Source: Eretmocerus hayati (Eukaryota > Arthropoda > Insecta > Hymenoptera > Aphelinidae). From it: a DNA stretch of 64,000 nucleotides. The stretch is from NCBI GenBank assembly GCA_029851415.1, contig CM056741.1, positions 63,354,282-63,418,281 on the forward strand. Reading direction: 5' to 3'. The notes below the pieces were generated by a model. The model worked only from the letters and a program-made list of their open reading frames with translations, had not been told where the DNA came from and ran no database searches. Position 1 is the stretch's first letter, and each line of letters starts with the position of its first letter. The position numbers were made by a program, and so were the translations under genes. Below are positions 24,101-35,247 of this stretch, one piece after another.

Positions 24101-27100
24101 ACTGCACTTATCCATATAAAATGCCATAATGGAACGAGCTTGCATAGTGCATATTACACACCGAGGGGTAATGAAATACTACAATTCTCAAATATGTGGC
24201 TACGATATTGCATATTTTGTCGGTGTATTGCCGAATAAATCCGTGATTTCGATTCTAATAATTCGTCATCTGTATTGGTGGTATATATAGTTTGTTCTCT
24301 CGCGGTGCGTAATCATCGTGTCGAATCGATTTATCGCGACAATACAGATACGCCTCTTGTATTTTATACACTACTTTCACTAAAAACCTCAATAGTAATA
24401 AGAAATCAGTAAGTGCATGATCGAGAGAGCTGTAAATCGGATTATGTATTACGATATCTGTTTGACACGCTTCTCGGATCTCTGATGGAGCCCTTCTAAT
24501 ACTCAAAATGAATCGAGACACCCACTCAAAATTTTTCCAAAAACTTTTACAAAAATTGAATTTTTCATAAAACACACTCTGATTTGCATTTTGATGAAGA
24601 CGATCTGTGGTTCCACGCGGGTGGTGAAATGTTTTTGAGGATTCGATACGAGAGAATGAATGCAGAAGAGAGGGCAATCATCATGCAAACGAGGCAGACT
24701 GTTATCGAGCTGCATCGGGTCATGGAGCGGATCTGCCCTGTGGTGATGAGCCAGCATATAAATACGCGTATCTATTAGCTGACGGTGTCATCGTGGGTGC
24801 AGCGGAAGCATTCGAATAGGAACCGATCCCTTATTGTATAACAATGACCTCCGACATCTGCATCGTTTGTGTCTGGAGCGTGTTCAGACACCCACACTCT
24901 CCCAACAAGGGATACTTTTTTTTTTTATTTTTACTACAAAACGTGGAGCTGAACTTGAACAGACACCACGTCAATTCCAGATTTCCGATCCAATCAAGTG
25001 TATCGAATCGACATTGATCTACAATCTACAATACTGCACGTCAGATAGGCCGAGTGCAACGGAAATAGGCGTCAACTAGAGATCTATGCTGATTTTAGGC
25101 CACAGATTTTATTATTGATATGCGCTCTGATTCCGAGATCACACGTACAACGCCGCGATATGAGTAAATCCATCATGTTCCGGAATTATAGGTTCAAGAC
25201 AAAGATGTAATCCTCGATCCGACCGATAGATGCATCATGTACCGAAGAAATACCGTTATCGCTCGAGGGTTTTCTCGCGTACTATATGATGACCATTCAT
25301 CTAATGAGCTGTCAAATATCCCTAATGCACGAGTAAATATTGTGACAGATTAGATTCTCACTTTTCCCATAAAACCTTCCGATTTATTTAATATCTTTTG
25401 ATACGCTTATGGAGTCGTAGATCCGTATCGTAATTACAAGCAGAACGCGTTATATTCCTCATTCAAATCGCAATCTGATAGCTTTTACACATTGATCGCG
25501 CAAAAAGTTGTGAAGGTGTTCACCCACTCGAACGTCACAAAAAGTTGCAAAATCGTTAAACGATATTTAATTTGATCTCGTTGATTGAGAGATTCATTTA
25601 GTTGGCTTCCGTTATTGTAATTGCCTACTACACTTGCAGGTGAAAAAAAAAACTTTAAAGAATGCAGTGGTCTTGGAACGTTGTAATATCCAACATAATT
25701 ATCATTTCACACTCGCTATATTCGATCTTCTGAGAGTGGAGTTGATCATTTGTGGTTAACTTCGTCGTAGATTAAACAAAATTTACAAACTAATTGGTAA
25801 TGATAGCTCTTTATCGTTGATGAAGCAAACTCAATTTTCAAAAGTGGTTTTTATAAACAAACAAAAAATTAAAATTGTTGCTCAAGTGTCGAGAGAAATT
25901 ATCAACTTGCTTGACGGGAAGTTTTTGATGTTATTATAGTTGGTTGGCTCTCTGGAATTATTTGCGCGCAATGCCGTGCATCGTGAATGCAAAACTTTTT
26001 TTGTTCAAAAAAATCAAAAACAAATAAAAAATCCCATAAATTTGTCATTGGGAATTGGAAGACTAAGATCAGTTTTTCACATAATACCAACAAGATCAAA
26101 AAACAGATGATTGAATCAGATGGTCTCAACAGTCATTTCAATTTGTGATAATGGATCTGATAGCTGAAGGAGAATACCCAACTAAAATTCGAAACATTCA
26201 CCGTAGAGATTATGCACAAAAAGTGTCTGGTTCGAATTGATAAAATTTGCATCGGAAAATTGAACGATTCTCTATCTATGAATTATGCAAGATTGAATTC
26301 GATTTATCCTATCCGACTAGAGAAGAACAGATAAATGATTAAAATAATAGGAACGAACCTCAGTGTCGAAGGGTCAATCCATTTGTAAACACTTTGTAGC
26401 AATGTCTTATTGACCACATCACTTGCACTTGCGTAACACTTGTGATAGCACTGTCGAAAATTTTTAGCCATCATATTGATACACGGTAAAGACTGATAAT
26501 TATTATGCCCAGGTGGGTGTGATCGTCGCGCAACCGCGTTATAACAAGTCATATCGTAAATGAGCTCCGCGGCACGATATTCAGAGCTATTATAGATTTT
26601 TTCTTTCCTTCATGAAATACGAATGTATACGTGATGATTTTCATGGACGCAACTTATTGGGCGGAAAGGCACATTATTCGAATGCGTTATTATACTTGTG
26701 TTTGCGCTGATGGAACGTCTTCCTTTCGCGCCTTTTGCCTTATCTTCGTTCGTTCCCATAAACACTTGTAATGAGTACAATTTACCGATGCTAATTGAAA
26801 CGCTTTGGTCCTCGACTTTCCTTCTCTCTTTCTTTTGCTCCTGCAAGATGGATATACTGCGCGTTTGCCTGATGTTTCTCACTTTAGATGGTATCGATGA
26901 GAAGGTCTACGGTCAGTTCTTGCTATGAAAAATTATTTGACGAAGGGGTAATAATTGCTAGAACACCTTCGAGTGTAGAGCATTTTGCCCCCGACTCAGA
27001 TGATGCCGATTTTCTGGCTGAATTCCGTTTGTAAGTCCTTGCGAATAGGCATAGAGGTAACATTTCCTCTGCGTATTGAAATCAATCAGTTTTATTGATA

Positions 27101-27445
27101 ATCAAATTTTGAAAGATTCATACTCAGGTTATCAATTTCACAGTATCTCAACTTTGTGAATGATTTTGTACTCTTACTTCTTTATCCGAGGAGCAAAAAA
27201 TAACCTTGCCGCATCAGTTATAGAATGCATGATCTCAGTATTTTATTTGCTCATCCCAAATGCAAATGTGGATTTAATCAGTTGCGGCTTCTTCAAAATT
27301 CATCCATGCATTTGAATTTTTTGAATAATTTATTGCTATCGAGTGATTCATCGCAATTGATTTTTCCATCCCAGACGATGAATTGAGCAGCATTTTTTAG
27401 AATGACACCGAACGTAATAGGGTTACTCTTTGAATAAATCATCAT
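21153..27445. other. No supported gene
   Basis: A 6.3-kb AT-rich stretch. The longest frames are 22696..23082 (plus, 128 codons) and 24255..24677 (minus, 140 codons). Neither shows a recognisable domain, and overlapping frames of similar length occur on the other strand. Oligo-T runs lie near 23239..23262. Confidence 0.4.
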
Positions 27446-28855
27446 ATGTAAGTGTACCTACTTTGCCCCCGCTGGTTTTGTTTTGCTCATAGTTTGGGCA
27501 CATCTCAACATTTTCTAACGAACACTAGCTCATTTGAAAACTTGTTTCAAGACCTTTGAAATGAACTGAGACACGTTTGATTTTGACCAACTGGAATCGA
27601 GATATCTCAATTCTCGCAAAGGCCGAGTCTACATAGACGATCTCACTCGGGGCGCGCGCGCTCTCTCCGCTTGCACTCTCCATCCAGACACCGGAGTAGG
27701 TATCGAAAATGAGATTTGCAAATCTTTTGACGAGTGTTCCCTCTCAATCGGAGTATCAGCGAGAGTTTGTGAGATGAAAAACACCCAGTCTATTGCGTAA
27801 ATCGACCAAAAAATTGATTTGCATCGAATAGAGATCGGAAAATGAGAGGCGTGCTTGTGTCTCATATAAGCACCCCCCAACTTTTCATCAGGTCTCCAAC
27901 TTGCAAACCATTCAGCAATATTCAGTAATTATTTTGGTTATACATTGGTACTTATTCCAAAAGCTCAATAATGAATTAAAGTGTGCAAAATTCTGATTAA
28001 AAACACCCAAGATTTCCCAAATTTGCGGAGGAGTGACTCTTGTAACACAAATTTGATCTTTGGTGTACATGGAATAGCTCGATTCTTCTTCACCAGAATT
28101 CCGCACTCCTTTACTTATTTCACAGTTTCTGGTGAAGGTCTCAATGCAAACCTAAAATAATGTTGAATATTGTTGAATGAGCCGCGAGTTGGGAACCTGA
28201 GAAGTTGGGGGTCTGGTGATATTAGGCACAACGATCAACATCCAAGTCTCTCACTTTTCGATCTTTATTAGATGCAAGTCAATTTTTTGGTCGATTCACG
28301 CGATAAACTGGCCGTTTTTTTATCTCAGAAACCCGATCTGATACTCCAATTACGAGGGAACACTCGTCGAAAGATTTTCAAATCCCATTTTCGGCACCAA
28401 CTCCGATGTTTGAGTGGAGAGTGCGAGAGGAGAGCGCGCGCGCGCCCAGGGTAAGCGCGTCTATGATAGACTCGGCCAAAAGAAGATATTTTTTTGCGGT
28501 GAGTGTGCGCCCAAATTCGCCCCCACGATGGACTGAAATCGAGTCTTAAAAAAGATCATAAGATGAATTAGACAAACGGCACTTTTTTAGTAACATGAGT
28601 GTAGAATCATTTAGAAATCGAATACAGCCGTTTTGCAAAGAGCGAGGGAAATTGCATTGATTCAAAGTTGGGATGAAGATAAAGAAAATGAATACGTTGA
28701 GATTAATTGCACCTATTTTTTGGCATAGCTTTTAGCCATTAACAAAAAAGTCAAAATTAGCAGTATTTTCGTTCTGATAAACGCATAGGCTATTTTGGAT
28801 AACTCATCAGAACAAATTAGGGAGTGAGGGCATATTAGGCACACTTACCCTTATT
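27446..28855 (-). mobile_element. GTGTACCC-family transposon, copy E, interrupted by a fold-back
   Basis: The left end (GTAAGTGTACCTACTTTGCC) and right end (inverted GTAAGTGTGCCTAATATGCC) are the family termini, flanked by TA. Bases 27446..27620 match the reverse complement of the right end of copy A, including TAGCTCATTT-AAA-CTTGT and TCAAGACCTTTGAAATGA-CT. The match resumes after 28478 with the internal motif GTGCGCCCAAATTCGCCCCC near 28505. A separate 857-base fold-back sits between, so the original element was about 550 bases. Confidence 0.7.
27621..28477. mobile_element. Long fold-back element with mini-palindromic tips
   Basis: Left arm 27621..27945 and right arm 28142..28477 are inverted copies of about 330 bases. 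Shared blocks include GGCCGAGTCTA, ACGAGTGTTCCCTC, TCGACCAAAAAATTGA and CAATATTCA. The outermost bases of each arm themselves form a small palindrome around GTCTA-TAGAC, followed by a GCGCGC-rich segment. It lies inside copy E, so it inserted later. No frame inside has recognisable coding capacity. Confidence 0.8.
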
Positions 28856-30040
28856 AACGTTGAGATGGATAGGTAGGAACGTGACAAACGACATGTATGG
28901 AAGTTTAAAACATATTTGTTCATCCATAATACTGAACTGCTATAAGAAATATTGCGTCACAAGGTCAAATCGTTATGAACTCGATTTGATTCGCTCCATC
29001 AATCTCATCCATGTTCATTAAACACCTGACAAGAATAATTATTCGAAATTGACGACTTTTGCGCGTACTCTCAGAAATTAAAAATTTGTAACCTACATAA
29101 TTCTTCTTTTGAAATGCAATGAACCGGAAATTATTACTGTATCTTTTCAGATGGTCTGCTCCGTACCTCAGTGGTATATAGGTCAATATCAGATTCTCCA
29201 TGAATCACGATGAAAGAGGTTTTCAGCGCCGATCATTTTTTGAAAAAAACTATTTTGGCCCATAGCGGTCTGGCTCAGAATCGACAGTTTTTATCACGGG
29301 CAGCTGGAACTGTGGAATCAGTTACATGGTCTAGATCAACTTGAGATTGAGCAATATTCGATTTGTGAACCCGAGGTCGCGAAGAAATAGGTACAGAAAA
29401 ACCTTCGTGTTTGCGCAGATTGAATCCCGGGCGATAGAGCACAGGTTCCACACAGACACAGTACCTACAGGAAGGCCACGCGAAAAATGCGAATCCGGAA
29501 GCATTAGCGTTACGGGATCAGGGAGTTCACGTTCCACCGATTCAGAGTGTACTTACACCTGTCGAAATTTTATCGTTGAGAAAAATTATCATGCAATACA
29601 ATGTGAATTTTTCATTTTTGTCAGGATAATGAGTTGACAAAGAATTTTTTTTAAATTGAAGAAGCATTTTATTGTGAATTTCTTTATGAGGAAACAGTGC
29701 CACCTGACAATCGTGCTTGAAATTCGAAGCCCACTTTAGTATTCAGTCGGGATCCATTGTCTTTTCGATGGCCTCTTGGAGGAGTTTTGGTGATTTTGTC
29801 TATCAATTCAGAGTTCATCTGACTCCTTATACTTTTGCTTTCTTGACCGATTTATTGTTTCAACTTCTTCGTCGACAGGCTCTTTTCTTCCAGAGTCTGC
29901 GAGATACAGAAACCTGATGATCTCCTATCGGTTTTTGTAAAAAGTACGATTATTGAACTCACAAAAATTCGTGAAGATGTCGGATTATTGAAATTATCGC
30001 GCAATATCAATCAAAAATGACCTGATCTATCTATTTCGTC
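28856..30040. other. No gene seen
   Basis: AT-rich DNA with short open frames on both strands (for example 29341..29637, 98 codons). None is recognisable. Confidence 0.45.
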
Positions 30041-30163
30041 GGCAGGCCAAACTTGACTCCAACTACCGAATAAGCAAATTTTTATGCGTGAATACGGAAA
30101 TCGTACCGGAATAAGCGAAATCGTGAATACCGAACGCGCGAATACAGAGGTTTCCCTGTACAT
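30041..30163. repeat. One end of a possible MITE with GAATA-rich repeats
   Basis: The sequence contains imperfect reiterations of CGGAATAAGCGAAATCGTGA and ends in CAGAGGTTTCCCTGTA. Read inward, the terminus is TACAGGGAAACCTCTGTATT, similar in style to TA-inserting Tc1/mariner or pogo-type ends. I could not find the opposite end, so limits and class are tentative. Confidence 0.35.
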
Positions 30164-30316
30164 AAAATTTGATCGACGTAGAACAGCCCAGTGAGTGTAA
30201 GAGTTATAATTCTGTGACGTATGTCACTACGCGCCGAGCCTCGAATAAGTGCAACGCGGGCATCTTCGGATTCTATCTCTGGAGGTGTAAGTCGATGAGA
30301 CGACGGAGGAATAGAC

Positions 30317-30406
30317 GGTCGTGGTCCAGTGGTTCGGATGCTTGCTATCCGGGACACATGGATATCGTGAAGTCGAAGGTCCTGGGTTCGAATATCCGCG
30401 GTTTCC
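30317..30406 (+). repeat. tRNA-like sequence (SINE head or tRNA pseudogene)
   Basis: A box A-like motif TGGTCCAGTGG (30322..30332) is followed about 50 bases later by a box B-like motif GGGTTCGAATATCC (30384..30397). CGGAT and ATCCG form a perfect five-pair anticodon-type stem around the loop GCTTGCT. Base 33 is not T and the T stem is mismatched, so it is not a functional tRNA. A tRNA-derived SINE or decayed tRNA is likely. No poly(A) or simple-repeat tail was identified. Confidence 0.45.
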
Positions 30407-30499
30407 ATGTAAAATCGATCGCTTACTCTTTCACGAGTTTATCGACTTTCCACAAATTCCCACGTGACAATTCAATTAATGTATTTGATTAAAGTGATG

Positions 30500-33400
30500 A
30501 AAAAAGTCAAATCATAAATTCTCAATTTGAGAAGACAAGTGTTCATGAACTGAAAAGGATATGGTAGTAACGTATTCGATTGACATTACGTAATGTCATG
30601 AAGATTTTTCAAGGTTTTATCGTCACTAAAGTGGTCCCATCGCACTTCAATATTAGGATTATGATGACTTCTTTCATTAGTTTCAAAAACTACTACATTG
30701 AAAACGGCTAAATCCTGAGGAAGTCATTCTTAATTGGATAAGCGCGATATTCTTGTAGCTAATCTAGATAACTTGCTCAAAGCACTCATAACTTTCAACA
30801 CCGAACAAGATCTCTCTAATTTTGAATTGCCAAGCCGTCCTTTACGAATCACCAGAACCCTCACTATTCCAGATTAGAATTTTAATCTCGAATCAAATTT
30901 CACTTCTCCAAACTCTCGAATCATATTTTTGACGAAATTAATAACGAGATTATCATATTCTGTCAGCTTTCAAATTCCGACGTCTGCCAAAGAGCAAAAA
31001 TCTCCACATCGCTTGAGAATGAACCCGAAAAATCAAGCATCGGCATCGGTCGTTCAACTTATGTACAGGCCGCAAATATCATCCGTGCAAAATTTTCGAA
31101 CGTTTAGCATCATTGATGATTTAAACTCCGTATCACGCGTCATCGACAAAATTCTTTCACAAACCCGGTAGAAAAATTATGATGAATTTTTTCCAAAAGA
31201 AATTCAAGCGCCTCGGCTCTTTCTCTCTCGAGTATCTTAATTATCACATTGCAATGAACGACGACAATCCGATTTCAGAAAGCGCATTCTACTTGGTACT
31301 TTGTAAATGCACATTGAAAAAATGTGCGAGATCCGGGAAAAACGGTAGCCAACAAAAAAATTTCAACAAAACACCAATCCTGAAATCATAATTACATTCA
31401 AGTGCACTTTAGAGCATGGACAATGTGTGTTCACATCGGTATTGCAATGATGCGTGAAAATAAAACCAGATTCAAAGGAAGATGATCATCTTAGCGGTGC
31501 TCAGTCTGCTGAAAGCAGTTTTCAAGGTTTTCTCTCTTTCTTGGCCGTGTAACGAGGGCTATTCACGAGTGTTGTACTGTACTGTATGTACATCATTTAT
31601 CTGGCGGTATGTAGTCAGAGTAAGGTATAGTCGAGTAATGCAAAAAAAAGGACGATTAAAGCGCAGCTTGCATCAAAGAGTTGCAAAGTTAGCCATCATG
31701 CACATATACGAGAGCGACATGAGCCAATGCTCGGTAGTCACGTACGCCTCCGTTTGCGCTTTGCGATTTTATTATTTATTGTACTTACTTATACACTATA
31801 CTTACTTACTCCCGCGCATTTCAAATCTTACATGCAGCTTGGCAAAACTTATATGTATGTATATGTACGCCGGGTACACATCGCGATGTTCCAATTTTTG
31901 ATATCGACTTTTCTTCCGCTTGCGAAGGCCTTGAGATCGGTATAAGCATCACGCGACATTCGTAAGGTGAGAAACCGTTGGTTTTGGTACTGAATACATT
32001 TATTATATCGAGATACCGATTCTGCTACCGGTCACTATAATATAGTTATATAGCCTTGCATGCAGAATCGACCAATGAACGATATATTCTTCAATCGATT
32101 TCGGCCAAGTGACGGATTTAGCGGGGTCTCGATCGCGTGCAGCGAGGTGATGGCACATTCCGTCCGCTTTCGACTCTCTTGGAATCGTCGTGAGTGGCCC
32201 CAATTCACAACACACACATGTCTCTCTATAGATACCGATTTCAACGCTTGCCCGCGAAATACTCGAGAGGTGGACCACACGCCTAATCGTATTCATTATT
32301 GCGTGTTCGATCATTTATTATCGAGATAATATTGTGATCTTAGCTTGCAGATCATATTCTCACGAGTTTGAGATTCGAGTTCGCGATTTTTTTTTTTTTT
32401 GACGATTATTAGACCCTGTCGTAACGCTTGGACGGCAGCTTCCGCCTACATAAAATTTCGCGCGCCTGACGAGGCCGAAATTCATTCCTTGGGTGTTCGA
32501 GAAACAGCCGGTGTAAGCAGTATATTATCGTATATCTCTGATCCAAGGCGCCAATTAAGATTGACAAATTTCACGCGTTGCCGATATTCGTTGGAGGTAA
32601 TATGGGCAAAATAGAGACATTGATCATTGTCACTTTGACTAATGAGGATCGTATAGCCTAGCTATGAAACACTCGGACATTGATAAAAAAATCTTCTACT
32701 TTGTATTCAACTTGGACAAAAATTTTCGGATCCGGGGTGGCTCTCACGATTAGTCCGTGTTACTTTGGGTTATTTTTCCAGCCCAGAAACATGCTAGAAT
32801 AGTTCCTAGATCTTGGATACGAATTCCCAATTCCATCAAGCTCTTACTGCAATAGAAAAATTTGATGAGTATCTTCAAATATTGAATAATCTCAGATAAC
32901 CCAGATAACCAGTTAGGTGTTAGTTTGACGAGTAAATTGTAGGTTGTAAAATTCGCTTCTGTACAAGTTTCTCAGCATGAAAAAAAAATGGACTTTTACA
33001 CCACGATTTCAAGGTGAAGATGATATGAGTTACTTGGCATCATTTTCCAATGCCGTAGTATGGAACAACGACCCCCTTGATACGAGCACATCATATTTTT
33101 CAATCTATTGACAGGAGTCAATATTTAATTTTGTTATATCAATTTGTCCCTCGTATGCTCTTAGCACATGGAATGAAGACCTATTTCCTCATCAGTCACG
33201 ATTAGAATTGAACGATTGTGTCAATAATTGGGAGCAATAGCAAACAGTTTGTGTATTGAAACGTGTTGAAGAGCACGTAAGCGTTATTTGAATTTGATAA
33301 TGATAGTGCAAAGTATAGGGACTGGTGAAGATCTCTGAAAAGAGTAAGTCCGTTGAACTAAATCGATGAGAATATCTATATTTGTAGATTATCGGGATAA

Positions 33401-34876
33401 ATTTGGCTCATTTATCAATGATCGATTCAGAATTTGAATTGGAAATGAAAAGATAATTTTTGCGATAGGAATGTTGATTTTGCATAATTAAGAAATTAAC
33501 ACTTATCAAATCATCCGAAACTGTCGATAATTCCTTTTTGTCTTTGTGATGAGGGGTGAGTATCTTACCAATACATAGCGCTAGGGTGGCAATACTTTTT
33601 ACGCAATTACTCAATGAACACCCTTGGATTCATCAAATGTGGTGCTCGAGAATGCAGTGTGACCACCTATTCAAACTCTGTCATAGTTATAATAGGCCTT
33701 GTACAATGCAAAATATAGTGCCACTTCATACCTTGAACTTCACCACCTACAAACAGATCAAAACGTGCACTATCTTATCTTTCCGATGCAGTTGAGCCAA
33801 TTATGCATGATTGCCTCATCGTACAATCTAAGATTAAATAGTAATGCTCATAAGCTTTATGCAACAATACATCATAATGTATTGCATCATACACAAAGCC
33901 TTGCTACAACATGTTTGCATCGGAGTGATAAACTATCTGATTTTCAATTTACAGTGGTATCAACAACATATTTTGAATTATATTTTTCCCGAGTGTGCAT
34001 GGAAAATTCCGAAGTGCAACTTTGTGAATATGAACTCAATCAATTTTATATGTATCCGTCAGCGACCTCGTCAAAAAAACTAGGCCTTATGAAAAATTGC
34101 ATTTTTTCTAAAAATTCCAGAATGTGATTATCGTATTAGAGCGAAAGAAATGTAATAATTGAACTCACTTAGATTTTGCAAATTCTTGGAATTTGATGGC
34201 TGCAAGTGAACTACTACGATAAGTGTGACTATTTAAATGAAATAAAAGTGCATGGATTTGCAAGTGTAGTTTGAAGTGAATGAGACTTAAATCTGGGGAA
34301 AATTCCACACTCTTTGGCAACAATCATGATCATTACGTAGTTTTTCGATATCGCTCATTCTAAAAACTGGATCACTCAACTACTGAGACGACAAGTTTTC
34401 ATCAACAGATTTTGATAACACGACGACTTCAGTATTCACATTCTGCACTGGTACTATGAGACAACCCATGATGAATTATGCTACCAGTCACCGAATCGAG
34501 ACAAAATGCTTAGAGAATTTCTCAAAGTAGTGGAATACTCATGCAGCATGCAATGAATCAGCGTCAAGAGTGAACTTGTAATTTCAAATGTAAGAGCGCA
34601 CGAGGAGGATGAGTTGCACCTGGATTATTCAAGCACATTTTCAAGGTTAACTCTGCAGAATTCACGGTCTAGGTAGACCCAAAGAAATAGTTGACTGACA
34701 CATGGATAATGGATCGAATAAGGAGTGAGTGTCTACCTGAAAAATGTCAACATTTGCAACCTTTGAAAGAGTTTACTTGAATAATAATATAAGAAATTAG
34801 CAGACTAGGGGGTCAAGCACATGTATTGACTTCTGAGTAAACCACTGATTCGTAGCGTATGATATGCTCACATGTA
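30500..34876. other. No supported gene
   Basis: A 4.4-kb AT-rich stretch. Frames at 31482..31901 (139 codons) and 33699..34127 (142 codons), both plus strand, are the longest. Both are rich in Tyr, Ser, Leu and His as expected from AT-rich chance frames, and no domain is visible. There is a T run at about 32388..32400. Confidence 0.4.
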
Positions 34877-35247
34877 CTCTCTCCGAAACCATCAGTGAGA
34901 ACTCACTGAATTTCAGTCAGTCTGGGATCAACTCTGACTGAAGACTTCAGTGAGCAGTTTCAGTGAGTATCCACTGAAGTCTCTCTGAAACTTCAATGAC
35001 CTTGGGTGGTCGAACGGGTCCTCATCACCGCGAAGTTTTAGTCAGCACTACTGAAGTTTCGGCGAACATCACTGAAATTTCAGTGACCTTTGAAGTCGAT
35101 CGAGTTCAGTGATGGAGATATGTTCGACCATTCAAGGACACTGAAGTTTCAGTGCGACTTCAGTGGATACTCACTGGAGCTGCTCACTGAAGTTATAATT
35201 GAGAGTTCATCCCAGATGTCAGTTCTCCCTGATGGTTTCGGATAGAG
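34877..35247. mobile_element. Fold-back element built from TTCAGTG/CACTGAA repeats
   Basis: The outer arms are inverted copies (left CCGAAACCATCAG, right CTGATGGTTTCGG; inner blocks GAGTATCCACTGAAGTC and TGGTCGAAC). Throughout arms and loop the 7-mer TTCAGTG or its complement CACTGAA recurs exactly 11 times, plus near-variants, in both orientations. The element therefore pairs both globally and at many internal registers. No coding capacity and no relative elsewhere in the window. Confidence 0.75.

Noticed and set aside
24255..24677. 140-codon minus-strand frame
   Set aside because: No recognisable family and competing overlapping frames on both strands. Not enough to call a gene.
33699..34127. 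142-codon plus-strand frame
   Set aside because: Composition rich in Ser, Leu, Tyr, His and Asn typical of chance AT-rich frames. A second frame of 79 codons overlaps it, and no domain is visible.
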